A stretch of DNA of 28,962 nucleotides from JAFDVJ01 sp964487505 (GTDB lineage: Bacteria; Acidobacteriota; Blastocatellia; Pyrinomonadales; Pyrinomonadaceae): contig CAZARD010000051.1 of the NCBI GenBank assembly GCA_964487505.1, positions 1-28,962 of the forward strand, read 5' to 3'. Below the pieces are notes generated by a model. That model saw only the letters and a program-made list of their open reading frames with translations. It did no database searches and had not been told where the DNA came from. The translations under genes were made by a program, and so were the position numbers. Positions 7,172-15,647 of this stretch are shown in pieces; position 1 is the stretch's first letter, and every line of letters begins with the position of its first letter.

Positions 7172-8368
7172 ATGTTCGGTTATCCGTTCGATGCCGAGGT
7201 TTTTGGGCGCGCCTTGACGGTCGCGGCGTGGGTTTACTTCGCCGTTTGGGCGGCCGCGATCGTGTGGACCGCATATTGTCTTTTCAGGCAGATGCGGATC
7301 GGCGTTTCGGACTCAAGGAAACCGGCCGAGTTCGTCTCGATACTTGTTCCTGCCCGAAATGAGGCCGACCGTATCTTGGAACAGAGCATCGGGTCGATCG
7401 TCGATCAGGATCTCCCGAACTTTGAGCTGATAGTGGTCAACGACCGGTCGACCGATCGGACGGGCGAGATACTTTCCGAGATCGCCGGCCGGTCCGATCG
7501 TTGCCGTGTCATCGAAGGAACGGAAACCCCGTCCGGCTGGCTCGGAAAGCCGCACGCGCTGAAACAAGGGTTCGACGAAGCTCGCGGCGGCTGGATCCTG
7601 ATGTCGGACGCCGACATCGTTTTCGATCGTCGGGCGGTCGGAAGCGCGCTGGCATACGCCAACGATCAGAAGCTCGATGCTTTGTCGCTTCTTCCGCGAC
7701 ATTTGGCCGGCTCGTTCTGGGAACAGCTTTTCCTGCCCGTTTTTGCTTGGTTCTGCGTGCTTGTCTCGCCGCTCCACCGCGTCAATGATGCTCGAAAGTC
7801 GACGACCTTCGGCAGCGGCAACTTCTTTCTCGTCCGACGCGAGGCGCTGATCGCGATCGGCGGGTTCGAGGGCGTCCGCGATGACGTCGCCGAGGACCTG
7901 AAGCTCGCCGAGCTGTTGAAACGCTCCGGCTCACGGTATCGGGCCGCGTATGCGCCGCGACTGATCGCGACGCGAATGTACGCCGGACTGGGCGAGATCT
8001 GGGAGGGTTTTTCGAAGAACTTCTTCGCCGGGATGCAGTTTTCGTTGATCCGTACGCTGGCCGGAGGCTTCTGGATCTTCGTCTTCGGCGTTTTGCCGCC
8101 GTTTCTGATGACCGCCGCGATCGCGTTCGGACAATACGGACTCGCGGTGCCGCTCGGAGCGGCGTTCGCGGCGCAGATTCTACTCTTTGTCGTCGTCAGG
8201 ATCTACTACGAGGCGAATCCGTTGTTCGCGCTTTTCGCGCCGTTCGGGTTTGCGCTGTTCGTTCTCGTGCTTTTCAATTCCGCGATGCGCATAACGTCCG
8301 GTTCCGGCGTGAATTGGAAGGGCCGCAAGATCTATCAATCGGGCGGCATCCGGCCGCCAAAGGGCTGA
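7172..8368 (+). CDS. Family 2 glycosyltransferase, HpnB-like
   Basis: A 398-residue membrane glycosyltransferase. An N-terminal hydrophobic segment (about 13-37) is followed by a GT-A domain: FVSILVPARNEA, IVVNDRSTDRTGEIL and the metal-binding DAD (residues 146-148). WLGKPHAL precedes the DAD, and DDVAEDLKLAELL probably holds the catalytic acid. Three or four hydrophobic segments then lead to NWKGRKIY near the C terminus. This order matches the hopanoid-associated HpnB and CrtQ-type lipid glycosyltransferases, so the acceptor may be a membrane lipid; no hopanoid genes are nearby to confirm it. I chose the ATG at 7172; an in-frame TTG at 7154 lies inside the preceding terminator. No Shine-Dalgarno sequence fits in the 6-nt gap, so translation may be leaderless or use read-through RNA. 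Confidence 0.85.
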   Translation: MFGYPFDAEVFGRALTVAAWVYFAVWAAAIVWTAYCLFRQMRIGVSDSRKPAEFVSILVPARNEADRILEQSIGSIVDQDLPNFELIVVNDRSTDRTGEILSEIAGRSDRCRVIEGTETPSGWLGKPHALKQGFDEARGGWILMSDADIVFDRRAVGSALAYANDQKLDALSLLPRHLAGSFWEQLFLPVFAWFCVLVSPLHRVNDARKSTTFGSGNFFLVRREALIAIGGFEGVRDDVAEDLKLAELLKRSGSRYRAAYAPRLIATRMYAGLGEIWEGFSKNFFAGMQFSLIRTLAGGFWIFVFGVLPPFLMTAAIAFGQYGLAVPLGAAFAAQILLFVVVRIYYEANPLFALFAPFGFALFVLVLFNSAMRITSGSGVNWKGRKIYQSGGIRPPKG

Positions 8369-8517
8369 TCGCGTTTGACGCGCCCATTTTCGGTTTGCTA
8401 ATATCCGACCCATTATGAAGATCGCTGTCCGCTAGTTTCTCGCATCATTTCGATTCCGTCCGCTTTGCGCGGGGCTGGAATCTTTCCAAGGTTTTTTTCG
8501 TCCAACATCTTGTTTAT

Positions 8518-9942
8518 ATGCAAACCCATTCGGAGAACTCCGTTTCCGAAACGGAGAACAACGCGTTTTGGCACGTCCTGCGCGAGGCGTTTTACGGCAC
8601 CCGCCGCGATCTGACGACCGGCTCGATCGGCATCGCGATCTTCGTTCTCAGCGTCCCGATGATCATCGAAATGTTCGCCGAGAGCCTATTCGCGCTGTTC
8701 GATATCTTTTTCGTGGCACATCTCGGCGCACACGCGGTGGCGATCGTCGGACTTACCGAATCGATGATGGCGCTGGTCTATGCGGTCGCCTTCGGACTCG
8801 CGATCGGCGCGACGGCGACCGTCGCCCGGCGGATCGGCGAGAAGGACAAGGACGGAGCGGCACGCACGGCGACGCACGTGCTCTATCTCGGCGTTATCGT
8901 CTCGATCCTGATGAGCGTCCCCGGCGTTCTGCTCGCGCCGCAAATCCTGATGGTCCTTGGCGCCGAAGCCGACGTGATCGAGCACGGCGTGACATTTATG
9001 CGGATCATGCTCGGCGGGAACGCGGTCGTCGTTTTCATCTTTCTGCTGAACGCGATCTTTCGCGGGGCGGGCGATGCGGCGATCGCGATGCGGGTCCTTT
9101 GGTTCGCAAATCTGCTGAACATCGTGCTTGCGCCGTGCTTTATCTTCGGCGTCTGGTTCTTTCCCGAGTTGGGCGTCACTGGCGCCGCGGTCGGAACCAC
9201 GCTCGGGCGGGGCTTCGGGGTCGCCTACGCGCTTTATTTTCTGTTCCGCGGCGAGAAACGGTTCGAGATCCGGCGCGAGCATTGGAGGGTCGATCCAGAG
9301 TTGCTTTGGCGGATCGTCAAGCTTTCGGCTACGGCGGTCGTCCAGTTTCTGATCGGGACGGCAAGCTGGAGCGTGCTCGTGCGGGTCATCGCCGGATTCG
9401 GGAGCGTCGCGATCGCCGGCTACGTCATCGGGCTCCGGGTGATCGTTTTCGCGTTGCTTCCGGCGCTCGGCCTGGCGAACGCGGCCGCGACGCTCGTCGG
9501 GCAGAACCTCGGCGCCGGAAAGCCCGAGCGCGCCGAACGCGCGGTCTGGATCGCGGCCGCCTTCAACGCGGCCTTCTACGGATTCGTCGGGCTGACGTTC
9601 GTGATCCTTGCCGGGCCGATCGTGCGGATCTTCACCGCCGAACCCGATATTGCGGCGTACGCCGTCGATTGCCTGAGGATAATCTCTTACGGCTTTCTGT
9701 TCTACGGCTTCGGGATGGTGCTTGAGACCGCATTCAACGGCGCCGGAGACACTTTGACGCCGACGTTGCTGAATCTGTTCATCTTCTGGCTGTTCGAGAT
9801 TCCTTTGGCGTATTTGCTGGCTTACAACGTGGGGCTGGGACCGCACGGGGTCTTCTGGGCGATCACCGTCGCCTTTTCGGCCCTCGCCGTCGTCTCGGCC
9901 GCGCTCTTCAGACGCGGGACATGGAAGACGGTGAAAACGTGA
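8518..9942 (+). CDS. MATE family efflux transporter
   Basis: A 474-residue inner-membrane protein of the MATE (NorM/DinF-like) family, which exports drugs, dyes or metabolites in exchange for Na+ or H+. About 12 hydrophobic segments are seen in two related halves. Family-typical stretches include the VPMIIEMFAESLFALFDIFF start of the first bundle and GAGDAAIAM in the first half, echoed by FNGAGDTLTPTLLN in the second, and LVGQNLGAGKPERAERAVW between them. The length is normal. The leader 8369-8517 shows a short inverted repeat (CGCGT/ACGCG, 8370-8382) and an AT-rich patch, but no convincing promoter. The stop lies just before a heptad repeat element. Confidence 0.92.
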   Translation: MQTHSENSVSETENNAFWHVLREAFYGTRRDLTTGSIGIAIFVLSVPMIIEMFAESLFALFDIFFVAHLGAHAVAIVGLTESMMALVYAVAFGLAIGATATVARRIGEKDKDGAARTATHVLYLGVIVSILMSVPGVLLAPQILMVLGAEADVIEHGVTFMRIMLGGNAVVVFIFLLNAIFRGAGDAAIAMRVLWFANLLNIVLAPCFIFGVWFFPELGVTGAAVGTTLGRGFGVAYALYFLFRGEKRFEIRREHWRVDPELLWRIVKLSATAVVQFLIGTASWSVLVRVIAGFGSVAIAGYVIGLRVIVFALLPALGLANAAATLVGQNLGAGKPERAERAVWIAAAFNAAFYGFVGLTFVILAGPIVRIFTAEPDIAAYAVDCLRIISYGFLFYGFGMVLETAFNGAGDTLTPTLLNLFIFWLFEIPLAYLLAYNVGLGPHGVFWAITVAFSALAVVSAALFRRGTWKTVKT

Positions 9943-9956
9943 ACGGCGATCCGACT

Positions 9957-10081
9957 GATTTCAGGATTCCAAGATTCCAGATTCCAGCGTTCCAAGATTC
10001 CAGATTTCAGGGTTTCAGATTTCAGGATCTGGAATCCTGGAATCTGGAATCTGAAATCCTGGAATCTGAAATCTGGAATCC
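9957..10081. repeat. Heptad/octad repeat element with two inverted arms (family A)
   Basis: The left arm is made of TTCCAGA-type units and the right arm of TC(C)TGGAA-type units, which are each other's reverse complement. For example GATTCCAGATTTCAG (9996-10010) is matched by CTGAAATCTGGAATC (10066-10080). The whole could fold into one long imperfect hairpin. It fills almost the entire gap between the convergent MATE and pirin genes. Confidence 0.85.
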
Positions 10082-10088
10082 CAATCGT

Positions 10089-10787
10089 CTATCTCAGATC
10101 GAAAAGCAGGAACTCCGTCTCGTCTTCGAGAGCGAGCAGTTCGAGGTTCTGTTCGTCGCTGATCGCGGCGCCGTCGCCGGCGGAGAGCCCGACTCCGTTG
10201 ATCTCGAGCTTTCCCGAAATCAACTGGATCCAGACGTGGCGGTCCGGCGCCTGCGCAAATCCGACCGCTTCCCCGTCCGCGAGGACCGACGCATACAGCG
10301 AAACATCCTGATTGATCCGGACCGAACCGTCCGTTCCGGCGCGCGAGGCAACGAGCTTCAATCTTCCGCGTTTTTCATCGCGTGGAAACGCCGTCTGCTC
10401 ATACCCCGGTTCAAGGTTTTTCGACTCCGGCAGTATCCAGATCTGAAGCAGGTGCGTCTTTTCCTTCGGCGAGCTGTATTCGCTGTGAAGGACACCGGTG
10501 CCCGCCGTCATCCGCTGCACCTCGTCGGGAAGGATCGTCGTGCCGTTTCCCATTGAATCCTTGTGCGAAAGCTCGCCGCGGATGACGTACGTCACGATCT
10601 CCATATCCCGGTGACCGTGCGTCGGAAATCCCTGCGCCGGTTCGATGTAATCCTCGTTGATGACCCGCAGATCACGGAAACCCATGAATTCCGGATCGAA
10701 ATAGGTATTGAATGAAAACGTATGAAATGTGTCCAGCCAGCCGTAGTTGGCGTGACCGCGCTCGTTGCTTTTTCTGACCTTGATCAT
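10089..10787 (-). CDS. Pirin family protein (YhhW-type bicupin)
   Basis: A 232-residue cytoplasmic bicupin. The metal ligands are all present: H57 and H59 in PTHGHRDMEIVTY, and H101 and E103 in VLHSEYS. These positions agree with those described for E. coli YhhW, which has quercetin 2,3-dioxygenase activity in vitro; the natural substrate of most pirins is unknown. The N-terminal cupin is complete and the shorter C-terminal cupin spans about residues 140-230. AGGAGG (10793-10798 on the minus strand) lies 5 nt before the ATG, fixing the start. The gene is probably monocistronic and faces the MATE gene across a repeat element. Confidence 0.93.
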   Translation of the reverse strand: MIKVRKSNERGHANYGWLDTFHTFSFNTYFDPEFMGFRDLRVINEDYIEPAQGFPTHGHRDMEIVTYVIRGELSHKDSMGNGTTILPDEVQRMTAGTGVLHSEYSSPKEKTHLLQIWILPESKNLEPGYEQTAFPRDEKRGRLKLVASRAGTDGSVRINQDVSLYASVLADGEAVGFAQAPDRHVWIQLISGKLEINGVGLSAGDGAAISDEQNLELLALEDETEFLLFDLR

Positions 10788-10792
10788 TGCTT

Positions 10793-10798
10793 CCTCCT
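10793..10798 (-). promoter_or_regulatory. Ribosome binding site of the pirin gene
   Basis: A perfect AGGAGG lies 5 nt from the ATG at 10787 and supports that start. Confidence 0.85.
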
Positions 10799-10892
10799 TG
10801 ATCGATGGATAAAGGTTACAGGAAAAATGCGGCGATCACATCATCAATGACGGTGACGGGAATCTAACCCTTTCGGGGGAGAACACTTGGCG

Positions 10893-11336
10893 TCAACGGA
10901 CCCGATCTTTGTAATTCTCAAAGAAGGCGGCCGCGGAAAGAACCGACGCCGCAGCCCACCAAAGCAGTATCGGCAGGAATACGAATCCGCCGCCTTGATA
11001 CAGCCGGGCGCCGGGAGTCGATTGGACGTAGTACGCGAGCGGCAGCAGCGGCGCCACGTTGAACACGAAACTGGCGGCCCAAAGCGGGAGCTTGTAACGG
11101 TCTTCGAGTCGGCCCTGCGCGTATTTCAGATAACCGGCGAGCATCGCGACTCCGAGCGCCGTCAGCGCAAACGGCGTCAGGCCGAACAGGATACCGGCGG
11201 CGCTTCCATTGAAAAGCGATGCGAAAAAGATCACCGCTGCGAAGATCAACCCAAAGCCGGCCGGGATCAGCATCACGCTTCCACCGATGAAGAAGACCAT
11301 TGCTGCCTTTTGTGAAAAACTCTTGTCGGCGTACAT
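10893..11336 (-). CDS. Small integral membrane protein of unknown function
   Basis: A 147-residue protein with four hydrophobic segments by eye (about residues 12-42, 48-66, 84-104 and 116-139) and short charged loops. No motif of a known family stands out. A good GGAGG lies 6 nt before the ATG (minus-strand GCGGAGGTTCAAG), and the reading frame is clean, so it is very likely real. It lies about 105 bp upstream of pirin on the same strand but with room for a separate promoter. The function is unknown. Confidence 0.75.
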   Translation of the reverse strand: MYADKSFSQKAAMVFFIGGSVMLIPAGFGLIFAAVIFFASLFNGSAAGILFGLTPFALTALGVAMLAGYLKYAQGRLEDRYKLPLWAASFVFNVAPLLPLAYYVQSTPGARLYQGGGFVFLPILLWWAAASVLSAAAFFENYKDRVR

Positions 11337-11731
11337 CTTGAACCTCCGCCGGTTTTCGGGTGCAAGGCGTGTGCCGCGTCGGTTGCGCTTCGCCGGCGAC
11401 TTCGGCGAAATTCGCTAAATCGATGAGAAGGACAGACTTGAGTGCGTTTCGCCGGGATCGCGTGGCGGCTCCGTGCGTCATCCGTTCGACCCCGCGATTC
11501 GCAAAATGCGGAAGCGCTTCGCAATTTGAGAAACCACCCAATTTCGCGTGATTTTACACTATTTCGTTGCGTCGCGAATCGGCCGATGCACGATATCGTC
11601 GGCGGTCCTTAACGCAAGCCGCGCAAACGCGGGGCTTATGTTTTCGGAACGCCGTTTGCTCTCAAGAATGTCAAAAGTTGAGCTTTGCCCAACTTGTCGA
11701 ACGACTAAAAAGATAATTGAAGGAGTTCCAT
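11337..11731. other. Divergent intergenic region, small membrane protein / FecR gene
   Basis: This 395-bp gap between divergent genes has no convincing ORF. It contains a 10-bp palindrome, ACGATATCGT (11590-11599), and the Shine-Dalgarno sequence AAGGAG (11720-11725) of the FecR gene. I could not place a confident promoter. Confidence 0.5.
11720..11725 (+). promoter_or_regulatory. Ribosome binding site that decides the FecR start
   Basis: AAGGAG lies 6 nt before the ATG at 11732. An in-frame TTG at 11717 overlaps this site and is therefore unlikely to be the start. Confidence 0.8.
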
Positions 11732-13795
11732 ATGCGTTCACCCCGACTTCTGCTTTGGGCAACTTTGCTGTTGCCCTTGATCTTGCTTTCAGATCAAAAC
11801 GCATTGGCCGTCGTTTACGACGATTACACACCCGAGGTAACGAACCGCGTCGTCCGCATCAGTCTGATCCGCGGCGACGTGCAGATCCGGCGGGCGGGCG
11901 AGACCCAGACCTGGGAGCGCGCCACCTTGAACCTCCCGATCGTCGAAGGCGACGAGATCTCGACCGGTTCGGACGCGCGCCTCGAGATCCAGTTCGATCG
12001 CGACAGCTACGTCCGGCTCGACGAGAACACGACGCTCAAGATCACGACGCTTCGTGACGAGGGCGTCGCGCTCAGTGTCCCGTTCGGAACGATGAGCCTC
12101 CGCGTTATGAACTTCGAGAAATCGCGCGGTTACTTTGAGATCGACGCGCCGAGCACCACCGTGTCCGTCGAAAAGGCGGGAATGTACCGTATCGACGCCG
12201 GCGATTCGAGGAGCGCCGAGGTCCGGGTGTCGGTGACCCAGAACGGCCAGGCGCGTGTCTATTCGGACAATTCCGGATTCACGCTCAAAAACGGCCGCTC
12301 GGCGAAAATGTTCCTGTCGGGCAATTTCGCCGGCGAATGGGAAACCGGCGACGCCTCGCGCTACGCGGATAACTTCGACAGCTGGGTGATGGACCGCGAG
12401 ACGGCCGTCGCCAAACGTCTCCGTGATTCGTACTACGATCGCTATTACGACCGCGACATCTACGGTGCCGAGGACCTTAACGACGCCGGCGAATGGATCT
12501 ACACCCGCAAATACGGCTACGTTTGGCGGCCGTATCGGAATTCCATTTCGATGTATTCCGACTGGTCGCCGTACCGTTACGGACACTGGCGCTGGGTTTC
12601 GTACTACGGATGGACCTGGGTCAACGACGAGCCTTGGGGGTGGGCCACATACCACCACGGCCGCTGGATCTGGGATGACGGTTTCTGGTATTGGTCGCCT
12701 TACGCGAATTCGCGTTGGCGTCGCAGTTGGTGGCGGCCGGCGATGGTCGCGATCGTGACCTGGAACGGCCGTATCTGCTGGTATCCGCTGTCGTATTACG
12801 ACAGCTATTACGATTACGGCTATTACGGAGGCGGCCGCAATACGATCATCAACAACACGACGATCATCAACAACACGACCGTCATCGTCGGTCCGACGCG
12901 AACGCCGACGCCGAACCCGACGCCGAATCCGACGTGGACGCCGCCTCCGGGCGAAACGAACGCCGACCGGACGAATCGTTTGAAGACGCCGCCGCTATCG
13001 CAGGTGCCGCCGTCGGCGATCGTTTCGGTCGATTCTAAAGAGTTCGGCCGCGGACGAGGCGGTTATGTTACACCGCCGCTCGACGCCGGAACGGTGATCC
13101 TGCAGAGCACGACGAAGACGCCCCCGGTGCTTCCCGAATACAAGGACGTGACGTCGAAGGGTAACCGCGAGATCATCGCCGAGAAACCCCGGATCCCCGT
13201 TTCGGACACTGTCAAGACGGGCGCCGCGGAGCGAAAGCCCGGCCTCTCGCTCGACGAGAATCTGAGGCAGGAAAAGATCCTCGGAAACCGGACACCGATC
13301 ACGCCGAACAACTCCGAGACAAAGGAAACCGGCGGCGGAACGGTTTCGAATCCGAACGAGACGCGGAAGACCGGCGCCGTGAACCGTCCGTTGCCTCGGC
13401 AGGATGATACGAAGCAATCGCCGACCAATGATCCGGTGCGGCAGACCGGCGGAGGGACAAAGCGCGACGAAGAATCCCGGCAGCCTCAGACAAAGCCGCG
13501 GCAGCAACCTCGCGAAGACAGTCCGCCGATCTATGTTCCGCAGCCCAAGCCGCGCGAGGAATCGCGGCCTCAGCCGCAGCCAAAGCCGCGTGACGAGTAC
13601 CGGCCTGAGCCGCAGCCCAAGCCGCGCGACGAATACCGGCCTCAACCGCAGCCCAAGCCGCGCGAGGAGCCACGGCCGCAGCCGAAACCCCGCGAGGAGT
13701 CCAAGCCGCAGCCGCCGCCTGAGCGCAAGTCCGAGCCGCGGCCCGAGTCCAAGCCGCAAAGTCCGAAGCAGGACGACAAGGACAACCGTCGCTGA
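11732..13795 (+). CDS. Exported FecR-domain protein with Trp/Tyr-rich region and Pro-rich repeat tail
   Basis: A 687-residue exported protein. Residues 1-26 are a signal peptide ending ALA. A FecR domain follows (about 35-185), with RISLIRGDVQIRRAG, LPIVEGDEISTGSDARLEI and a YVRLDENT strand. There is no transmembrane segment between signal and FecR domain, so this is not a classical FecR anti-sigma factor. Residues about 240-345 are exceptionally rich in Trp and Tyr (GHWRWVSYYGWTWVNDEPWG; DDGFWYWSP), matching my memory of the DUF6600 region that often follows FecR domains. An Asn/Thr/Ile repeat follows (NTTIINNTT), then a long Pro/Arg/Lys/Gln tail with PQPKPR-type repeats at about 602-655. 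A cell-surface or peptidoglycan-contacting role is plausible but unproven. Confidence 0.85.
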   Translation: MRSPRLLLWATLLLPLILLSDQNALAVVYDDYTPEVTNRVVRISLIRGDVQIRRAGETQTWERATLNLPIVEGDEISTGSDARLEIQFDRDSYVRLDENTTLKITTLRDEGVALSVPFGTMSLRVMNFEKSRGYFEIDAPSTTVSVEKAGMYRIDAGDSRSAEVRVSVTQNGQARVYSDNSGFTLKNGRSAKMFLSGNFAGEWETGDASRYADNFDSWVMDRETAVAKRLRDSYYDRYYDRDIYGAEDLNDAGEWIYTRKYGYVWRPYRNSISMYSDWSPYRYGHWRWVSYYGWTWVNDEPWGWATYHHGRWIWDDGFWYWSPYANSRWRRSWWRPAMVAIVTWNGRICWYPLSYYDSYYDYGYYGGGRNTIINNTTIINNTTVIVGPTRTPTPNPTPNPTWTPPPGETNADRTNRLKTPPLSQVPPSAIVSVDSKEFGRGRGGYVTPPLDAGTVILQSTTKTPPVLPEYKDVTSKGNREIIAEKPRIPVSDTVKTGAAERKPGLSLDENLRQEKILGNRTPITPNNSETKETGGGTVSNPNETRKTGAVNRPLPRQDDTKQSPTNDPVRQTGGGTKRDEESRQPQTKPRQQPREDSPPIYVPQPKPREESRPQPQPKPRDEYRPEPQPKPRDEYRPQPQPKPREEPRPQPKPREESKPQPPPERKSEPRPESKPQSPKQDDKDNRR
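13540..13700 (+). repeat. In-frame tandem repeat in the FecR protein tail
   Basis: Five imperfect copies of a 30-36 bp unit encode PQPKPREESR, PQPQPKPRDEYR, PEPQPKPRDEYR, PQPQPKPREEPR and PQPKPREESK. All length steps are multiples of 3, so copy number could vary without breaking the frame. Confidence 0.85.
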
Positions 13796-13817
13796 CACGG
13801 ACGTAACAAAAAACGAG

Positions 13818-13850
13818 AGCATCCGAATTGTCTTCGGATGCTTTTCTTTT
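13818..13850. terminator. Bidirectional terminator between the FecR and PNPOx-like genes
   Basis: AGCATCCGAA (13818-13827) and TTCGGATGCT (13833-13842) enclose TTGTC and are followed by TTTCTTTT. An A run just upstream gives the opposite strand a T tract, so it can serve both convergent genes. Confidence 0.88.
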
Positions 13851-13894
13851 CCCAAATCACGCCTCAATGCGCTTGCGGTCTTTCATCAGACGCC

Positions 13895-14515
13895 TCACGG
13901 CGTGAGCCATTTTGATTCCAACTCGCCGTTCGCGTGCCAGCGGAATACCGATCGACGATGGCCGCGGACGTCAAGTTCCATGCAGTCGATCTCATCGATC
14001 GATGATCGAACGACGACGAAGTTCCCGCGGCCGGACTCGCTTTCGTCGCGTGTGGGCTTCCGGTCGATTAGGTCCGCGGGCAATCCGGAGGTCGGCTTGC
14101 GGCTCGGAAGCGACGGTGTCTCACCGAGATAGCATCGTCGTGAAAAGACGTCGGTTGCCGCCCATTGCTCGCCGTGAAGGTCGCCGTCGGCCAGGATCTC
14201 GGCCGTGCCGCTGATCCGTAACTGAAGCCCCTCGGCCGGGTTGTAGAACAGCCAGGAAACGGTCGGATTCGCTCTGATCTGGGCGATCTTCGGAGCGCCG
14301 GCGTGCGAATGGAACGCGAGCGCCGGGGGCTTCCGCCAGAACCGCCGAAGCACCACCGTCCGCAAGTGCGGCACGCCGTCTTCCGCCGTCGCAAAGACTG
14401 GCAGGTGAAACGGATGGTCGCGGTCGAGAGTGCCGAGATCCAGATTCTTCCAGATCAGTTTCAGGATCTCGCCGTGCGATACTCGCTTTTCCCAAATGCT
14501 GTTGATCGGAGTCAT
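13895..14515 (-). CDS. Pyridoxamine 5'-phosphate oxidase-like flavoprotein
   Basis: A 206-residue protein of the PNPOx-like split-barrel family, which binds FMN or a related flavin. The family-typical order is visible: LRTVVLRRFW (about 52-61), LAFHSHAGAPKIAQIRANP (about 66-84), VSWLFYNPAEGLQLRISGTA, and a C-terminal DEIDCMELDVRGHRRSVFRW. This is the general (Alr4036/PdxH-like) group rather than proven PdxH. The ATG at 14515 is chosen because the barrel starts right after it; upstream in-frame sequence is the out-of-frame shadow of the isocitrate dehydrogenase gene. It lies only 14 nt after that gene's stop, so the two are surely co-transcribed. GGAAGGAG touches the ATG directly, an unusually short spacing. 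Confidence 0.82.
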   Translation of the reverse strand: MTPINSIWEKRVSHGEILKLIWKNLDLGTLDRDHPFHLPVFATAEDGVPHLRTVVLRRFWRKPPALAFHSHAGAPKIAQIRANPTVSWLFYNPAEGLQLRISGTAEILADGDLHGEQWAATDVFSRRCYLGETPSLPSRKPTSGLPADLIDRKPTRDESESGRGNFVVVRSSIDEIDCMELDVRGHRRSVFRWHANGELESKWLTP

Positions 14516-14529
14516 CTCCTTCCGAAGTT

Positions 14530-15537
14530 CTATCCCTTGAGTTTCGCGATGATCGCGCTCGCGAATTCGGCGGTCGACGCCGAGCCGCCGAGGTCCTTGG
14601 TCCTTACCTCGCCCTCCGCGAAAACATCCATCATCGCCTTTTCCGCGCGCGCCGCGGCGTCGTACTCGCCGATGTGCCGGAGCATCATCAGGCCCGACAT
14701 TATCACTGCGGTCGGGTTCGCGATCCCCTGCCCGGCGATGTCCGGCGCCGAACCGTGGACGGCCTCGAAAACCGCACCCAGTTCGCCGATGTTCGCTCCG
14801 GGCGCAAGCCCGAGCCCGCCGATCAGGCCGGCGCAAAGATCGGACACGATATCGCCGTAGAGGTTCTCGAGCACCATCACTTCGAACTGCTCGGGCCGCA
14901 TCACGAGCTGCATACAGGCGTTGTCGATGATCTTGTCGTCGGCCTCGATCTCGGGAAACTCGGCGGCGACGCGCCGGAAGCAATCGAGAAAGAGACCGTC
15001 CGAAAGCTTCATGATGTTCGCCTTGTGCATCGCGGTCACCTTCTTGCGGCCGTTAGCCTGGGCAAACTCGAAGGCATAATGAGCGATGCGCGTCGAGGCT
15101 TTTTCGGTGATGATCTTGAGCGATTCGACGACGCCGGGGACGACGACGTGCTCCAGCCCGGCGTATAGATCTTCCGTGTTCTCGCGGATGATCACGAGAT
15201 CGAGTTCCGGATACCTGCAAGGCACGTTCGGCAACGCCTTGACCGGCCGGACGTTGGCGTAGAGATCGAGCGCCTTGCGGAGCCCGACGTTGACAGAGGT
15301 AAAACCTTTCCCGATCGGCGTCGCGAGCGGGCCCTTGAGCGCGACCTTGTTTCGCTTGATCGACTCGATCGTCACCTCGGGGATCGTCGTTCCAAATTTC
15401 TCGAGCGCTTGCGCGCCGATGATCTGGGTTTCCCACTCGATTTCGGCGCCCGAGGCTTCAATTATCCTCACCGCCGCCGCGATGATCTCCGGTCCGATCC
15501 CGTCTCCGGGAATCAGCGTAATTGTGTGTTTTGCCAT
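14530..15537 (-). CDS. NAD-dependent isocitrate dehydrogenase-type beta-decarboxylating dehydrogenase
   Basis: A 335-residue cytoplasmic enzyme of the isocitrate/isopropylmalate dehydrogenase family, most likely oxidising isocitrate to 2-oxoglutarate in the TCA cycle. It opens with TLIPGDGIGPE (7-17). The substrate loop TSVNVGLRKALDLYANVRP holds S81, N83, R87 and R97; the Ser and Asn fit isocitrate rather than isopropylmalate. R118 lies in IIRENTEDLYAG. Cofactor choice: HGSAPDIAG (261-269) has D266 where NADP enzymes carry Lys-Tyr, so NAD is predicted. The start at 15537 gives the usual N terminus; an upstream ATG at 15555 would add six residues. Homoisocitrate or tartrate dehydrogenase are less likely alternatives. 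Confidence 0.88.
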   Translation of the reverse strand: MAKHTITLIPGDGIGPEIIAAAVRIIEASGAEIEWETQIIGAQALEKFGTTIPEVTIESIKRNKVALKGPLATPIGKGFTSVNVGLRKALDLYANVRPVKALPNVPCRYPELDLVIIRENTEDLYAGLEHVVVPGVVESLKIITEKASTRIAHYAFEFAQANGRKKVTAMHKANIMKLSDGLFLDCFRRVAAEFPEIEADDKIIDNACMQLVMRPEQFEVMVLENLYGDIVSDLCAGLIGGLGLAPGANIGELGAVFEAVHGSAPDIAGQGIANPTAVIMSGLMMLRHIGEYDAAARAEKAMMDVFAEGEVRTKDLGGSASTAEFASAIIAKLKG

Positions 15538-15647
15538 TGGTTGAGTTCCATCCACGGCCGATTCGACCGTGTCTATAAATGATATAGCAAAAATTCCCGA
15601 ACGGCTAAATGCAGCCCTGCCGCGGCGGATGTTAGAATCTGCTTCAT

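Noticed and set aside
8415..8435. Six-codon ORF (MKIAVR) ahead of the MATE gene as a leader peptide
   Set aside because: Too short, no Shine-Dalgarno sequence and no attenuator structure nearby.
8686..9846. 386-codon open frames on the minus strand and in a second plus frame within the MATE gene
   Set aside because: Compositional shadows; the MATE frame has consistent membrane segments.
12838..12890. DNA repeat of ATCATCAACAACACG type as an independent element
   Set aside because: It is in frame within the FecR protein and encodes a low-complexity NTTIINNTT stretch.
14516..14983. Longer N terminus for the PNPOx-like protein
   Set aside because: The extension is Arg-rich sequence overlapping the isocitrate dehydrogenase gene in another frame.
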